A DNA stretch of 37,609 nucleotides from positions 30,112 through 67,720 of the forward strand of contig DGOW01000099.1 in NCBI GenBank assembly GCA_002390225.1. Reading direction: 5' to 3'. Made by a program: the position numbers and the translations under genes. The notes beneath the pieces were generated by a model. The model was not told where the DNA came from. It searched no databases and saw only the letters and a list, made by a program, of their open reading frames with translations. The DNA comes from Gemmatimonadales bacterium UBA4456 (lineage in GTDB: Bacteria > Gemmatimonadota > Gemmatimonadetes > Longimicrobiales > Gaopeijiaceae). Positions 16,927-25,092 of the stretch are shown piece by piece (the stretch's first letter is position 1; each line of letters begins with the position of its first letter).

Positions 16927-17700
16927 ATGTCGCCCCGTTTGATCACTGGTTTGGTGCTGGGCGTGCTCGTAGTCGCCGCGGCACCACTCGAGGCTCAGGG
17001 CACGCTGCGGATCGCTGCCTACAACGTGAAGCATGGGCTCGGCTTGGACAGCGTCATCGATCTGGATCGCATCGCCGATGTGCTGCGCCCACTCGAGGCA
17101 GATGTGATCACGCTTCAGGAGATCGACTCCGGGACGGAGCGGACCGACGGCGTGAATCAGGCGGCTCGGCTGGGTGAACTTCTCGGTATGCAGGCGTTCT
17201 TTGGTGACTTCATGCCCTATCAGGGTGGGGAGTACGGGATGGCGGTGCTGTCACGGCTCCCCGTGGCGGGGGTCATCAACCATCGACTGCCGGATGGCGA
17301 CGAGCCGCGCACCGGGCTGGAGGTCGAGGTCCGCGTCGGACCCGAGGGCCGCCGCGTATCGGTCGTCGGTATCCACTTCTATCGGACCCCCGAAGAACGT
17401 CTCGCCCAGGCGGACGCACTGTCCACGCTCCTCGATCAGCGGGAGCACCCGGTGGTGCTCGCCGGTGACTTCAACTCGCGACGGGGCGACCGGATTCTGC
17501 GGCGTCTGCAGGCGAACGACTGGTTCGTGGTCGACAAGGATGGCCCGTCCGAGACCTTCCCGGCCGATGACCCCGTACGAGAGATCGATTTCGTGATGCT
17601 GCGACCGGTCGAGTCGTTCGAGGTCGTCGAGCACAGGGTGATCGAGGAACCCGTGGCGTCGGACCACGTACCGCTCCTGATCGTCCTCAGGATCTGGTAG
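16927..17700 (+). CDS. Secreted endonuclease/exonuclease/phosphatase-family protein
   Basis: A 257-residue protein with an N-terminal signal peptide (about 1-24, ending PLEAQ). EEP motifs occur in order: RIAAYNVKHGLG (Asn33), VITLQEID (Glu65), SVVGIHFYRTP (His region), VVLAGDFNSRRGD (Asp/Asn), REIDFVML and PVASDHVPL (final Asp-His). The set is complete, so catalysis is expected; the target may be nucleic acid, sphingolipid or inositol phosphate. GGGAGG lies upstream of the ATG at 16927, which begins four bases after the MaoC stop. It differs from the longer EEP lipoprotein at 11036-12166 and is not an obvious recent duplicate. Confidence 0.88.
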   Translation: MSPRLITGLVLGVLVVAAAPLEAQGTLRIAAYNVKHGLGLDSVIDLDRIADVLRPLEADVITLQEIDSGTERTDGVNQAARLGELLGMQAFFGDFMPYQGGEYGMAVLSRLPVAGVINHRLPDGDEPRTGLEVEVRVGPEGRRVSVVGIHFYRTPEERLAQADALSTLLDQREHPVVLAGDFNSRRGDRILRRLQANDWFVVDKDGPSETFPADDPVREIDFVMLRPVESFEVVEHRVIEEPVASDHVPLLIVLRIW

Positions 17701-17764
17701 TTCGCCTGGACGGGAGGGGTGCCCCGCCGCATCGTGACCTCTTCTGACCCACCGGAGGACCTTC

Positions 17765-19516
17765 ATGCGCGTCAACGTCGGCCGTTCCCTCGCCCCGCTC
17801 GCCCTGCTCGTATTACTCGGTGCGGTGCCGTTATCCGCTCAGTCCTTCGATCTCTTGATCCGAGGTGGTCAGATTCTGGACGGGACCGGGAACCCCGCAA
17901 TCCTCGCGGACGTCGGCGTTCGGGACGGTGTGATCGTCTCGGTGGGTACGTTGAGCAGTGCCACGGCCGATCGGGTGATCGATGCCGAGGGTATGCACGT
18001 CGTGCCCGGCTTCATCGACATGCACTCACACGCCGACCGTACGCTGTTCGCGGGGGATGCCACAGCTCGTGCTGCTGCCAACCTGGTCGCACAGGGCATC
18101 ACGACAATCGTGGTGGGGCCGGACGGTCGGAATCCGGCATGGCCGATCACGGCCGAGATCGCAGGATACGAGAGCCTGGGCGTGGGCATGAACATTGTGC
18201 CGATGGTGGGGCACGGGACGGTACGGGGCGAGGTCATGGGTGACGACTACGAGCGTCACGCGAGCGAGGACGAGATCGCGCGCATGCAGGTGCTCGTCCG
18301 GGAGGGCATGGAGGCAGGCGCCTGGGGACTCGGGGCAGGGCCCGAGTACAGACCCGGTCGCTTCTCTACCACCGAGGAGATCATCGCGCTCGCGCAGGTC
18401 GTCTCGGACTACGACGGCTTCTACTACTCGCACCAGCGAAGTCAGTCGCCGCTCCCGCTCTGGCTGACCCCGAGCATTGTCGACGAGTACACCCCGCCTC
18501 CGACGTGGCCGGACGGGTGGCGCCTGACCGCCACCGACGGAATGCACGAGACCATTCGCATTGGGCGAGAGGCCGAGATTCGGGTGGTCGGTACACACAT
18601 CAAGGCCAAGGGCCCCGCCACCTGGGGACAGTCCGTGGTCGACGTGATGGCAATCGACCGGGCCCGCGCGGACGGCGTCCAGGTGTATCTCGACCAGTAT
18701 CCGTACGAGACGTTCGGTGGTGGGTCGGTGGAGGTGGTCCCACGGTGGTATTACGCCCCGGTCGGGACCGACCGCAGTGGAGGTCTCGACGACCCTGCCT
18801 GGGGCCGTGATGGCCTCATGGACTCGTGGGATGACAATCTCCGAGCGCACCTTGAGGATCCCGTGCTGTACGACGAACTGGTCACGGATACCGAGTTCAT
18901 TCTGGATCTCCAGGGCGGTGCAGACCGTCACATCATCGTCATTTCGCCGCGTGACGAGTCCCTCGTGGGACGGACGCTTGGCGATATCGCCCGCGAGAAT
19001 GGGCTTGACCCCGTTGAGCAGGTGTTGCGCTTCGCACTCGATCTCGGTTCGGCACAGCTTCGCTCAGGCGTGCGGTACCGCGGTCTCGCTGGATCGGCCG
19101 ATGATGTGGAGCACTACATGAGGCAGGAGTACACCGCGACGTCGACGGACGGAGGGATCGTGCCCAACGCACGACCGGGTCAGCACCCACGATATTACGG
19201 CACCTACCCGCACAAGATTGCGACGTACGTGCGCGACAAGGGAACGATCACACTGCCCTTCTTCGTGCGCTCATCGACGGGTCTGCCCGCTCAGATCGTG
19301 GGGCTCACCGATCGCGGATATGTCCGCGAGGGGCAGGCCGCCGACCTCGTTGTGTTCGACTACGATCGGGTACAGGACCACGCGACTATTACCGATCCGG
19401 GCGGCGATAACGAGGGCATCGAGTACGTCTTTGTGAACGGACAGGCGGTCGTCGATGAGCGGCATGTCACGGGCGTTCTGCCTGGCCGTGTGCTCAGGAA
19501 AGACTCCGGGCGATAG
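17765..19516 (+). CDS. Exported D-aminoacylase / N-acyl-D-amino-acid deacylase family amidohydrolase
   Basis: A 583-residue amidohydrolase with a signal peptide (about 1-25, ending LSAQ), so it is probably periplasmic. The N-terminal sandwich reads LLIRGGQILDGTGNP. Metal-binding FIDMHSHAD (83-91) has H87 and H89. Later landmarks are GHGTVRGEVMG, GAWGLGAG, VVGTHIKAKGPATWGQ (a His of the metal site), LDQYPYETFG, and Asp462 in TATSTDGG. The C-terminus (EGQAADLVVFDYDRV) completes the composite beta domain. Family members release free D-amino acids from N-acyl-D-amino acids; some related members act on other substrates. GGAGG lies seven bases before the ATG. It is 64 bases downstream of the EEP gene. 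A second family member starts at 36288. Confidence 0.9.
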   Translation: MRVNVGRSLAPLALLVLLGAVPLSAQSFDLLIRGGQILDGTGNPAILADVGVRDGVIVSVGTLSSATADRVIDAEGMHVVPGFIDMHSHADRTLFAGDATARAAANLVAQGITTIVVGPDGRNPAWPITAEIAGYESLGVGMNIVPMVGHGTVRGEVMGDDYERHASEDEIARMQVLVREGMEAGAWGLGAGPEYRPGRFSTTEEIIALAQVVSDYDGFYYSHQRSQSPLPLWLTPSIVDEYTPPPTWPDGWRLTATDGMHETIRIGREAEIRVVGTHIKAKGPATWGQSVVDVMAIDRARADGVQVYLDQYPYETFGGGSVEVVPRWYYAPVGTDRSGGLDDPAWGRDGLMDSWDDNLRAHLEDPVLYDELVTDTEFILDLQGGADRHIIVISPRDESLVGRTLGDIARENGLDPVEQVLRFALDLGSAQLRSGVRYRGLAGSADDVEHYMRQEYTATSTDGGIVPNARPGQHPRYYGTYPHKIATYVRDKGTITLPFFVRSSTGLPAQIVGLTDRGYVREGQAADLVVFDYDRVQDHATITDPGGDNEGIEYVFVNGQAVVDERHVTGVLPGRVLRKDSGR

Positions 19517-20026
19517 CGGCGCTGCGCGCACGCTACAAGCACGAGGCCGACCAGTTCTACTGCACCATCGACTGGGACTTGCTCGGCTTCTTCGGGGCGC
19601 TTTTCGTCGTGATCAACGTCATGGAGCACGCTCAGGTACTCTCGTTGATCGTCATCGGTCTTGAACGGATGATCGCGCTGGGGCCGACTGTCGGAACGGG
19701 TGCGGTCATGGTCGCCACCGCCGTGTTCAGTGCGGTCACGGACAATATCCCGCTTGCGGCCATGCTGGCGAAAATCATCGAGGGTATCCCGATGGCATAC
19801 GGTTTGGCGCGACCGCCGACGGACCCGTTGTGGTGGGCCGTGATCTTCGGCGCGAATCTCGGCGGCAACATCACCCCGATCGGGTCTGCCTCCACCCTCG
19901 TAGCCGTCATGATCATCCACAAGCAGGGTCTGAAGCTGTCCTTATCTGGACTTCGTGAAGAAGGCGACCCCGTTTGCTGCGGTCCAGATCGTCATCGCTG
20001 CCGCCTACGTACTCTGGATCCTCTGA
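19517..20026 (+). pseudogene. C-terminal fragment of an SLC13/ArsB-type permease, frameshifted
   Basis: Directly after the D-aminoacylase stop, one frame reads the C-terminal part of an ion-transporter-superfamily permease: CTIDWDLLGFFGALFVV, then ATAVFSAVTDNIPLAAML and FGANLGGNITPIGSASTLV, with several membrane helices. The first roughly 250 residues of a normal protein are absent. At about 19942 an extra T breaks the frame. Removing it joins LKLSYLDF to VKKATPFAAVQ and IVIAAAYVLWIL, ending at TGA 20024-20026 just as such permeases end. Intact relatives export arsenite or exchange Na+/H+ or carboxylates. With no start region it should be inactive. The frameshift alone could be a sequencing error, but the missing 5' part could not. 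Confidence 0.8.
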
Positions 20027-20064
20027 CGGGAGGCGGGGATTACCACCATTGTGCGTAGTCTCGT

Positions 20065-20084
20065 CCCTTCATCGTCGTGAAGGG
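20065..20084. terminator. Hairpin downstream of the permease remnant
   Basis: CCCTTCA and TGAAGGG form a perfect seven-base-pair stem with a six-base loop, 38 bases after the remnant's stop and 39 bases before the next gene. There is no T tract, so it may be an old terminator or a leader structure of the cytochrome gene. Confidence 0.3.
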
Positions 20085-20123
20085 TGCTGGCGACCCTCGA
20101 CTGCTCCTGCTCCTGAACAGCCC

Positions 20124-20546
20124 ATGCGTTCACGAACTCTCTCGATCCTGGCATCCGGGTTACTCCTCGCCGCGTGCGGTGGCGAGAGCGTGACCGCGCC
20201 GACGGCCCAACGTGAGGTCCTCACGAATCCGTCTTTTGTGACCGACATCAACTCGGTGCTGTTGCAGCGCGGGTGCGCGTCGGGCTCGTGCCATGGGAGC
20301 GGTGCCGGCGGACTCACCTTGACCGAGAACGCAACGACGAATTTCAGCAGGCTCGTTGGAGTTCAGGCGGTTGCCGAGCCGTTCCAGCTCGTCGAACCGG
20401 GGGACGCGCAAAACAGCTATCTCGTCATCAAGATCGAGGGCCGTCAGACGCGGGGCTCGATCATGCCGCGGGGGGGTTCACCGCTGGACGCGATAGACAA
20501 GGCCAACATCCGAAACTGGATCGACAACGGGGCTCCGAACAACTGA
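20124..20546 (+). CDS. Small lipoprotein with a C-x4-C-H haem-binding motif
   Basis: A 140-residue lipoprotein (lipobox LLAAC, Cys18). After a short linker it has RGCASGSCHGSG (49-60), where Cys51, Cys56 and His57 form a C-x4-C-H motif rather than the usual CxxCH; this variant is known in some multihaem cytochromes. A Met in SIMPRGG (M114) is a likely sixth haem ligand, and the closing IRNWIDNGAPNN is typical of small cytochromes of this type. It is probably a surface- or periplasm-exposed electron carrier. No clear ribosome site precedes the ATG at 20124. Its stop overlaps the next gene's start as TGATG, coupling it to a beta-barrel protein. Haem attachment is predicted, not certain. Confidence 0.82.
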   Translation: MRSRTLSILASGLLLAACGGESVTAPTAQREVLTNPSFVTDINSVLLQRGCASGSCHGSGAGGLTLTENATTNFSRLVGVQAVAEPFQLVEPGDAQNSYLVIKIEGRQTRGSIMPRGGSPLDAIDKANIRNWIDNGAPNN

Positions 20547-21355
20547 TGAGCAAACACTCCGCTCTAGCCGTCGTCAGCCTGGTGCTGACGCTCGTGGTTA
20601 CCGACCCGTCTGCGGCGCAGGACATCTTCCATTCGACGCAGTCACCGAACCTTCAGACCACATCGGGTCTTCGGGCCGGCAGCTGGCTCTTCGAGATCTC
20701 TCACCGGTTCGCACCGGCGATTTCCGAAGGCAAGGATGCGCTGTGGGGTCTGGACGGGCCCGTGTACAACCGTCTCGGCCTCACCTACATGCCGACGCCG
20801 GGTGTGCTCTTCGGTATTCAGCGGTCCAATCTCGAGGACAACCTCGAGCTCAATGCAAAAGCTCGCCTGCTTGAACTCCAGCTCGGGACCGTGCCCGTGG
20901 AGCTTGCGGCCGTGACCGGTGTGGCGTGGAACACGGACCCCGTGCTTCTCGATGGGGCCACGGACAATGAGTCCCAGTTCTACGCCCAGGTGATTATCGA
21001 TGCGCTGGTCACGGAACGCATTGCTGTCGGAGTCGTCCCCACCTGGCTTCGCAATCCAAGGATCCGTGACGTGGATACGTTCAACGCCCTCGCGCTCGGG
21101 GTCCACGGGCAGGTCTACCTGACGCGAGCCGTCAGTGTGATGGGCGAGTGGATCTTCAGCGAGGAGCTTCCGGACCGGGCGCATGATTCGGGGACGTTCG
21201 GCTTCGAGTTCGAGACGCGAGGTCACTTCTTCAAGCTGCTCGTGACAAACCAGTCACTCATGAACCCGACTCAGTACCTGGGTGGTTCGGCCAGCCCGTT
21301 CGAAGTGGGTGAACTGCGCTTCGGCTTCAACGTCCAGCGCGTGCTTCCGTTTTAA
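20546..21355 (+). CDS. Outer-membrane beta-barrel protein (DUF5777-like)
   Basis: A 269-residue protein with a signal peptide (about 1-24, ending PSAAQ). It continues with alternating, aromatic-rich strands such as WLFEISHRF, NRLGLTYMPTPGVLFGI and SVMGEWIFSEELP, and ends FGFNVQRVLPF with a terminal Phe, as expected for an outer-membrane barrel. The pattern resembles the DUF5777 barrel family, which I recall being linked with cytochromes or YceI-like proteins in Bacteroidota; I am moderately sure. It is translationally coupled to the C-x4-C-H lipoprotein, so it could be its partner in the outer membrane (inference). Its TAA overlaps the stop of the convergent small gene within TTTTAAAA. Confidence 0.75.
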   Translation: MSKHSALAVVSLVLTLVVTDPSAAQDIFHSTQSPNLQTTSGLRAGSWLFEISHRFAPAISEGKDALWGLDGPVYNRLGLTYMPTPGVLFGIQRSNLEDNLELNAKARLLELQLGTVPVELAAVTGVAWNTDPVLLDGATDNESQFYAQVIIDALVTERIAVGVVPTWLRNPRIRDVDTFNALALGVHGQVYLTRAVSVMGEWIFSEELPDRAHDSGTFGFEFETRGHFFKLLVTNQSLMNPTQYLGGSASPFEVGELRFGFNVQRVLPF

Positions 21356-21546
21356 AAGACGGAGCCCATGCCGAGGTAGCGCACGATCATGAGGTAGAGT
21401 CCGCCAGCGATCGCGGCGATTGTAGCGAGCTTGATCAGCTTCTTCAGGATCCCGTAGATCACCATCGCGGCCACGCCCAGGATCGGGACCAGGAAGACCG
21501 GGTTCCCTAGCAGGTACTGCAGCACGCTCTGAAGTTCGTTTTCCAT
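21352..21546 (-). CDS. Small two-helix membrane protein
   Basis: A 64-residue protein of unknown function. Residues about 17-34 (VFLVPILGVAAMVIYGIL) and 38-54 (IKLATIAAIAGGLYLMI) are hydrophobic helices separated by a KKL turn. The ATG at 21546 has GAGGA four bases upstream and is chosen over an in-frame start at 21597. The stop overlaps that of the convergent barrel gene by two bases. The good ribosome site and composition support a real gene. Confidence 0.68.
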   Translation of the reverse strand: MENELQSVLQYLLGNPVFLVPILGVAAMVIYGILKKLIKLATIAAIAGGLYLMIVRYLGMGSVF

Positions 21547-21712
21547 CGGTTCCTCATCGGGTCGCCGTACGACTCGGTGTACGCACGTTGGAATCAAGCC
21601 ACCGTGACCGGATGAAGAAAGTGGTCGTCCGGCCGCATTTAGTCCGAGACTCGCTGTCTACTGGTAGGCCGGCCATGCAGAGGGTCCTGATCGCTGGGTG
21701 TGATTGGGACCC

Positions 21713-22151
21713 TCATGTGCCGCATTGAGACGACTCAAGGCGCCTCAGGCTCGAGTCTGAATCAGTGTCGGAGTAGGCCCTGAGGATTCCGGCATCGAGG
21801 ATGTATGCGTCCTCACCGGCATCTGTCGGACCATAAGAATAAACGCCATTAAGAGGGAGTTTCACCTCGCCTCACCTCATCGATCCGATCCAGCCCCCAT
21901 GTCTCGGCGTTCTGAATCGTCGCATCGAGGGTCATGACTGGATCCTGCTCGATCGCCGCGATCAGCGGATTCTGCTGGAGGGCGTTCAAGGCTTAGGCCG
22001 GAAGTGTGACAGTGAACCCTTTGGAGACGGTCTCGTCGGTGAAGTGAACCTCACCCCGAAGCCCACGCATCATCGAGGCTGCGACCGCGGCCTCGGTCGC
22101 ACTCAGGACGTCTTTGCATGCGAGTAAGACGCCCTGTCGAAGCGGTTCTTT
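21713..22151 (-). pseudogene. Decayed subtilase (S8 peptidase): I9 propeptide and first catalytic motif
   Basis: The stretch between the small membrane gene and the POT gene holds the remains of a secreted serine protease. Reading leftward from about 22151, MRGLRGEVHFTDETVSKGF then TVTLPA looks like an I9 inhibitor propeptide. An in-frame TAA (21993-21995) interrupts it. The same frame continues ALNALQQNPLIAAIEQDPV, then LDATIQNAETWGLDRIDE, the usual end of the propeptide and start of the mature enzyme. A frameshift near 21860 follows, then LPLNGVYSYGPTDAGEDAY and ILDAGI, matching the region around the catalytic Asp (normally a D-T/S-G). Similarity stops there, and the His and Ser regions are missing. 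It is a 5' fragment with at least two disabling changes, so it is certainly inactive. Aqualysin/proteinase K-type enzymes are the closest style. The other bases of 21547-22357 hold nothing I can identify. Confidence 0.75.
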
Positions 22152-22357
22152 AAAACGCTGCGCTGCAGTCAGTTGTAAAAAAAGGACTCAGAAGCTGGCC
22201 CCCGTCGTGTCTTTTGCCGCACGCGTGCAACACCGGACCCGCCGTTTTGGCTGATTCCGGCACGAGCCAGCTTCTTGCGGTCAGCGGCCTCGACCCCAAC
22301 ATAGTGAGTTGTGCACCGACCTATCGAGGCCCGAGTTCAACCCTGGAGCAGAAGAGC

Positions 22358-23869
22358 GTGAACAGTTCAAGCCCAACTGGAGGTCTCGCGGCTTCCGATG
22401 GAAGGACCTTCTTCGGACATCCGTGGGGGCTGTCGACGCTCTTCTTCACCGAGATGTGGGAGCGCTTCTCGTATTACGGGATGCGCGCGCTGCTCACGCT
22501 CTTCATGACCACGGCGACCATCGAGTCGAACCCCGGACTGGGGCTCGATGTCCCGACCGCTGGAGCCATCTACGGAATGTATACGGCGCTCGTGTACATC
22601 ATGGCGCTCCCCGGTGGCTGGATCGCCGATAACCTTTGGGGTCAGCGCAAGGCGATCTGGATTGGCGGCTGGATCATCGCCTTGGGCCATTTCACGATGG
22701 CCGTCCCGTCGAACTTTACGTTCTTCCTGGGGCTGGTATTCATCATTTGCGGGACCGGGCTGCTCAAGCCCAACGTCTCCACCATCGTTGGTGACCTCTA
22801 CCCGGAGGGTGGGGCGCGTCGCGATGCGGGTTTCTCCGTCTTCTACATGGGGATCAACCTCGGGGCGTTCTTCGGGCCGCTCATCACAGGTTGGCTCGGT
22901 GAAGGGTATCACTGGCACTGGGGCTTCGGCGCGGCGGGAGTAGGGATGGTGCTCGGTCTGATCCAGTACCGGATCGGGCAGCCGCACCTCGGGGACATCG
23001 GTCATCTGCGGACAGACAAGACGCCCGAAGAGGTCGCGGCACTTTCGAAGAAGTTCTTTGGCTCCCTCGCCGCGGTCGTCACGGCAGTGGTGGCCTTCGC
23101 GTTCCTCGTGTCCAATGGGACGATCGCGGTCTCGATCATCCAGATCGCTCAGGCGCTCGGCTACAGCGTCCTCATCCTGGTGGCCCTCTATTTCGTCTAT
23201 GTATGGACGCTCGGGGGCCACACCCCTGAAGAAAATAAACGAATGGCGGTGATCTTCTGGCTCTTCCTGATGATCGCCGTCTTCTGGTCCGGTTTTGAGC
23301 AGGCCGGCACGTCACTGAACCTCTTTGCTCGGGACCTGACCGACCGGACGATGTTCGGCATGGAGATTCCAGCGTCGACGCTTCAGTCCATCAACGCTGG
23401 CTTCATCATCCTGCTCGCCCCAGTGTTCGGCATGCTCTGGGTCTGGCTCGACTCACGACAAGTGAATCCATCGATCCCGGTGAAGGCGGGGCTCGGGCTG
23501 CTCGGTCTCGCGATGGGCTTCTTCGTTCTGGCCTGGGGTGCGGCGAATGCGTCGCCAGACAGTCTGGTATCGCCGTCCTGGCTCGTCGTGACGTACTTCC
23601 TGCACACCGTGGGCGAGCTCTGCATCTCGCCGATCGGGTTATCGGCGATCACCAAGCTTTCACCCACACGTCGCGTAGGTCAGATGATGGGCATCTGGTT
23701 CGTCGGGGCCGCGCTCGGCAACCTCTTCGCGGGTCTGGTGGCCGGCCAGCTCGAGACCATGATGCCTGCCGATCTGTTCCGTACGGTGGCGATGATCATT
23801 GGTGGCGTAGGCATCCTGGCACTCGTGGTGAGTCAGCCGGTCAAGAAGATGATGGGCGGGCGTGAATGA
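22358..23869 (+). CDS. Proton-coupled oligopeptide transporter (POT/PTR2 family)
   Basis: An inner-membrane carrier of about 503 residues that imports di- and tripeptides with protons. The diagnostic ExxERFxYYG motif is present as EMWERFSYYG (32-41). GGWIADNLWGQRKAIWIGG (the second POT signature region), GTGLLKPNVSTIVGDLY and SVFYMGINLGAFFGPLI follow, and about 12-14 helices can be seen. The C-terminal half keeps FWSGFEQAGTSLNLFA and HTVGELCISPIGLS, typical of the family. The start is uncertain: GTG at 22358 places the motif at the usual distance from the N-terminus, while an upstream TTG at 22214 would add 48 residues unlike the family. No strong ribosome site is seen. It stands alone on the plus strand. 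Confidence 0.93.
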   Translation: MNSSSPTGGLAASDGRTFFGHPWGLSTLFFTEMWERFSYYGMRALLTLFMTTATIESNPGLGLDVPTAGAIYGMYTALVYIMALPGGWIADNLWGQRKAIWIGGWIIALGHFTMAVPSNFTFFLGLVFIICGTGLLKPNVSTIVGDLYPEGGARRDAGFSVFYMGINLGAFFGPLITGWLGEGYHWHWGFGAAGVGMVLGLIQYRIGQPHLGDIGHLRTDKTPEEVAALSKKFFGSLAAVVTAVVAFAFLVSNGTIAVSIIQIAQALGYSVLILVALYFVYVWTLGGHTPEENKRMAVIFWLFLMIAVFWSGFEQAGTSLNLFARDLTDRTMFGMEIPASTLQSINAGFIILLAPVFGMLWVWLDSRQVNPSIPVKAGLGLLGLAMGFFVLAWGAANASPDSLVSPSWLVVTYFLHTVGELCISPIGLSAITKLSPTRRVGQMMGIWFVGAALGNLFAGLVAGQLETMMPADLFRTVAMIIGGVGILALVVSQPVKKMMGGRE

Positions 23870-24003
23870 GGTGGCAGATCCAGGAGGGTGCCTTCGCGGA
23901 CTCACGCCGATCTTTGCGTTAATCCCCAGGTTATGAACACGAGGGAGGGAGTCGGGCCGATTTGGCTCTTGCCAGCGGACCGGGGTCCGAACAGGTTCGC
24001 GCG

Positions 24004-25047
24004 ATGACAATCGTCCTCATACTAGGCGTCGCCCTTTTTGGGACCGCGCTTCTCTGGGCGGCGTGCTCCAGGCTTGAAGAATCCACTCACAGACTCGCTC
24101 AGTATTACGGGATCCCCGATGCGGTGAAGGGGTCCGTTTTGCTCGCGGTGTCGTCGAGTACGCCCGAGCTTATGACGGCGCTGCTCGCGTTCCCGGTGCA
24201 CAACGATTTCGAGCTCGGTTTGTCCGCGATCATCGGGTCGGCCATCTACAACATCCTCGTGATCCCGGCGTTCTCCGTGTATGCGCGCGGTCGGCCACTC
24301 CGGGCGAATCGGGATCTCGTCTACCGCGAAGCTCAGTTCTATCTGGTCTCGGTAGCGGTACTGATGCTCATCCTGAGCCTGTCCGTGATCTATGGCGGGC
24401 TGCCGCCCGACATGCTGCCGGATGGTCGCGAGGTCTTCTTCGGCGACTTTACACGCTACCTGGCTGCGTTCCCTCTGCTGCTCTACGGCCTCTACCTCTT
24501 CATCCAGTTCGAGGAGGTGAAGCGCAATCGGAACGATACCCCGCGTCAGGACGGGATCAGCCCGCTCAAGGAATGGGGTACCCTCCTCGGTTGTATCGTC
24601 CTCATCCTGATCGGTGTCGAGATGCTGCTCCGGGTCGCGATTAACCTCGGCGAAATACTGGAGACCCCGACTTTCCTGTGGGGAATGACGATTGTCGCGG
24701 CGGCGACGTCGATCCCCGACACCTTCGTGAGTGTTCGCGCGTCGGTCCTCGGGCGGACCGAATCCAGCCTGTCGAACGTGCTCGGCAGCAACGTGTTCGA
24801 CCTGCTGGTGGCCGTGCCGATGGGCGTCATGGTCACGGGTGCGATCGTCGTGAACTTCACGCAGATCGTACCGATGATGACGTTCCTCGTCCTCGCCACC
24901 ATCGTGATGCTCGTGTTCATGCTCCGTGACATGGAGTTATCGATGAACGAAGCACATGTGATGCTGACGCTCTACGCGGGCTTCGGGGTCTGGATGACGT
25001 TAGAAGCCTTCGGTGTTACAACGGTACTTGGGGTGCGAGGACCCTAG
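24004..25047 (+). CDS. Ca2+/cation antiporter (CaCA, YrbG-like)
   Basis: A 347-residue membrane protein with two inverted halves. The alpha-1 repeat is GSVLLAVSSSTPELMTALLA (43-62) with GSAIYNILVIP; alpha-2 is AAATSIPDTFVSVRASVLG with NVLGSNVFDLL. The acidic residues in the TPE and IPD motifs are the ion-binding positions in this family. Each half has about five helices. It should exchange Ca2+ (or K+) for Na+ or H+. The ATG at 24004 is chosen because it starts the first helix; an in-frame TTG at 23962 adds a polar tail. It is 134 bases after the POT gene; co-transcription is possible but unproven. Confidence 0.9.
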   Translation: MTIVLILGVALFGTALLWAACSRLEESTHRLAQYYGIPDAVKGSVLLAVSSSTPELMTALLAFPVHNDFELGLSAIIGSAIYNILVIPAFSVYARGRPLRANRDLVYREAQFYLVSVAVLMLILSLSVIYGGLPPDMLPDGREVFFGDFTRYLAAFPLLLYGLYLFIQFEEVKRNRNDTPRQDGISPLKEWGTLLGCIVLILIGVEMLLRVAINLGEILETPTFLWGMTIVAAATSIPDTFVSVRASVLGRTESSLSNVLGSNVFDLLVAVPMGVMVTGAIVVNFTQIVPMMTFLVLATIVMLVFMLRDMELSMNEAHVMLTLYAGFGVWMTLEAFGVTTVLGVRGP

Positions 25048-25092
25048 TGGCGGCTGATGACTGCCTACTCGAGCGGCTCTCGTGAGGTGACG

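Noticed and set aside
18026..18931. Minus-strand open frame of 301 codons opposite the D-aminoacylase
   Set aside because: The plus strand encodes a complete, well-conserved amidohydrolase; the antisense frame shows no motif.
22367..23221. Minus-strand open frame of 284 codons opposite the POT transporter
   Set aside because: Very rich in charged residues, as expected for the complement of membrane helices; no family features.
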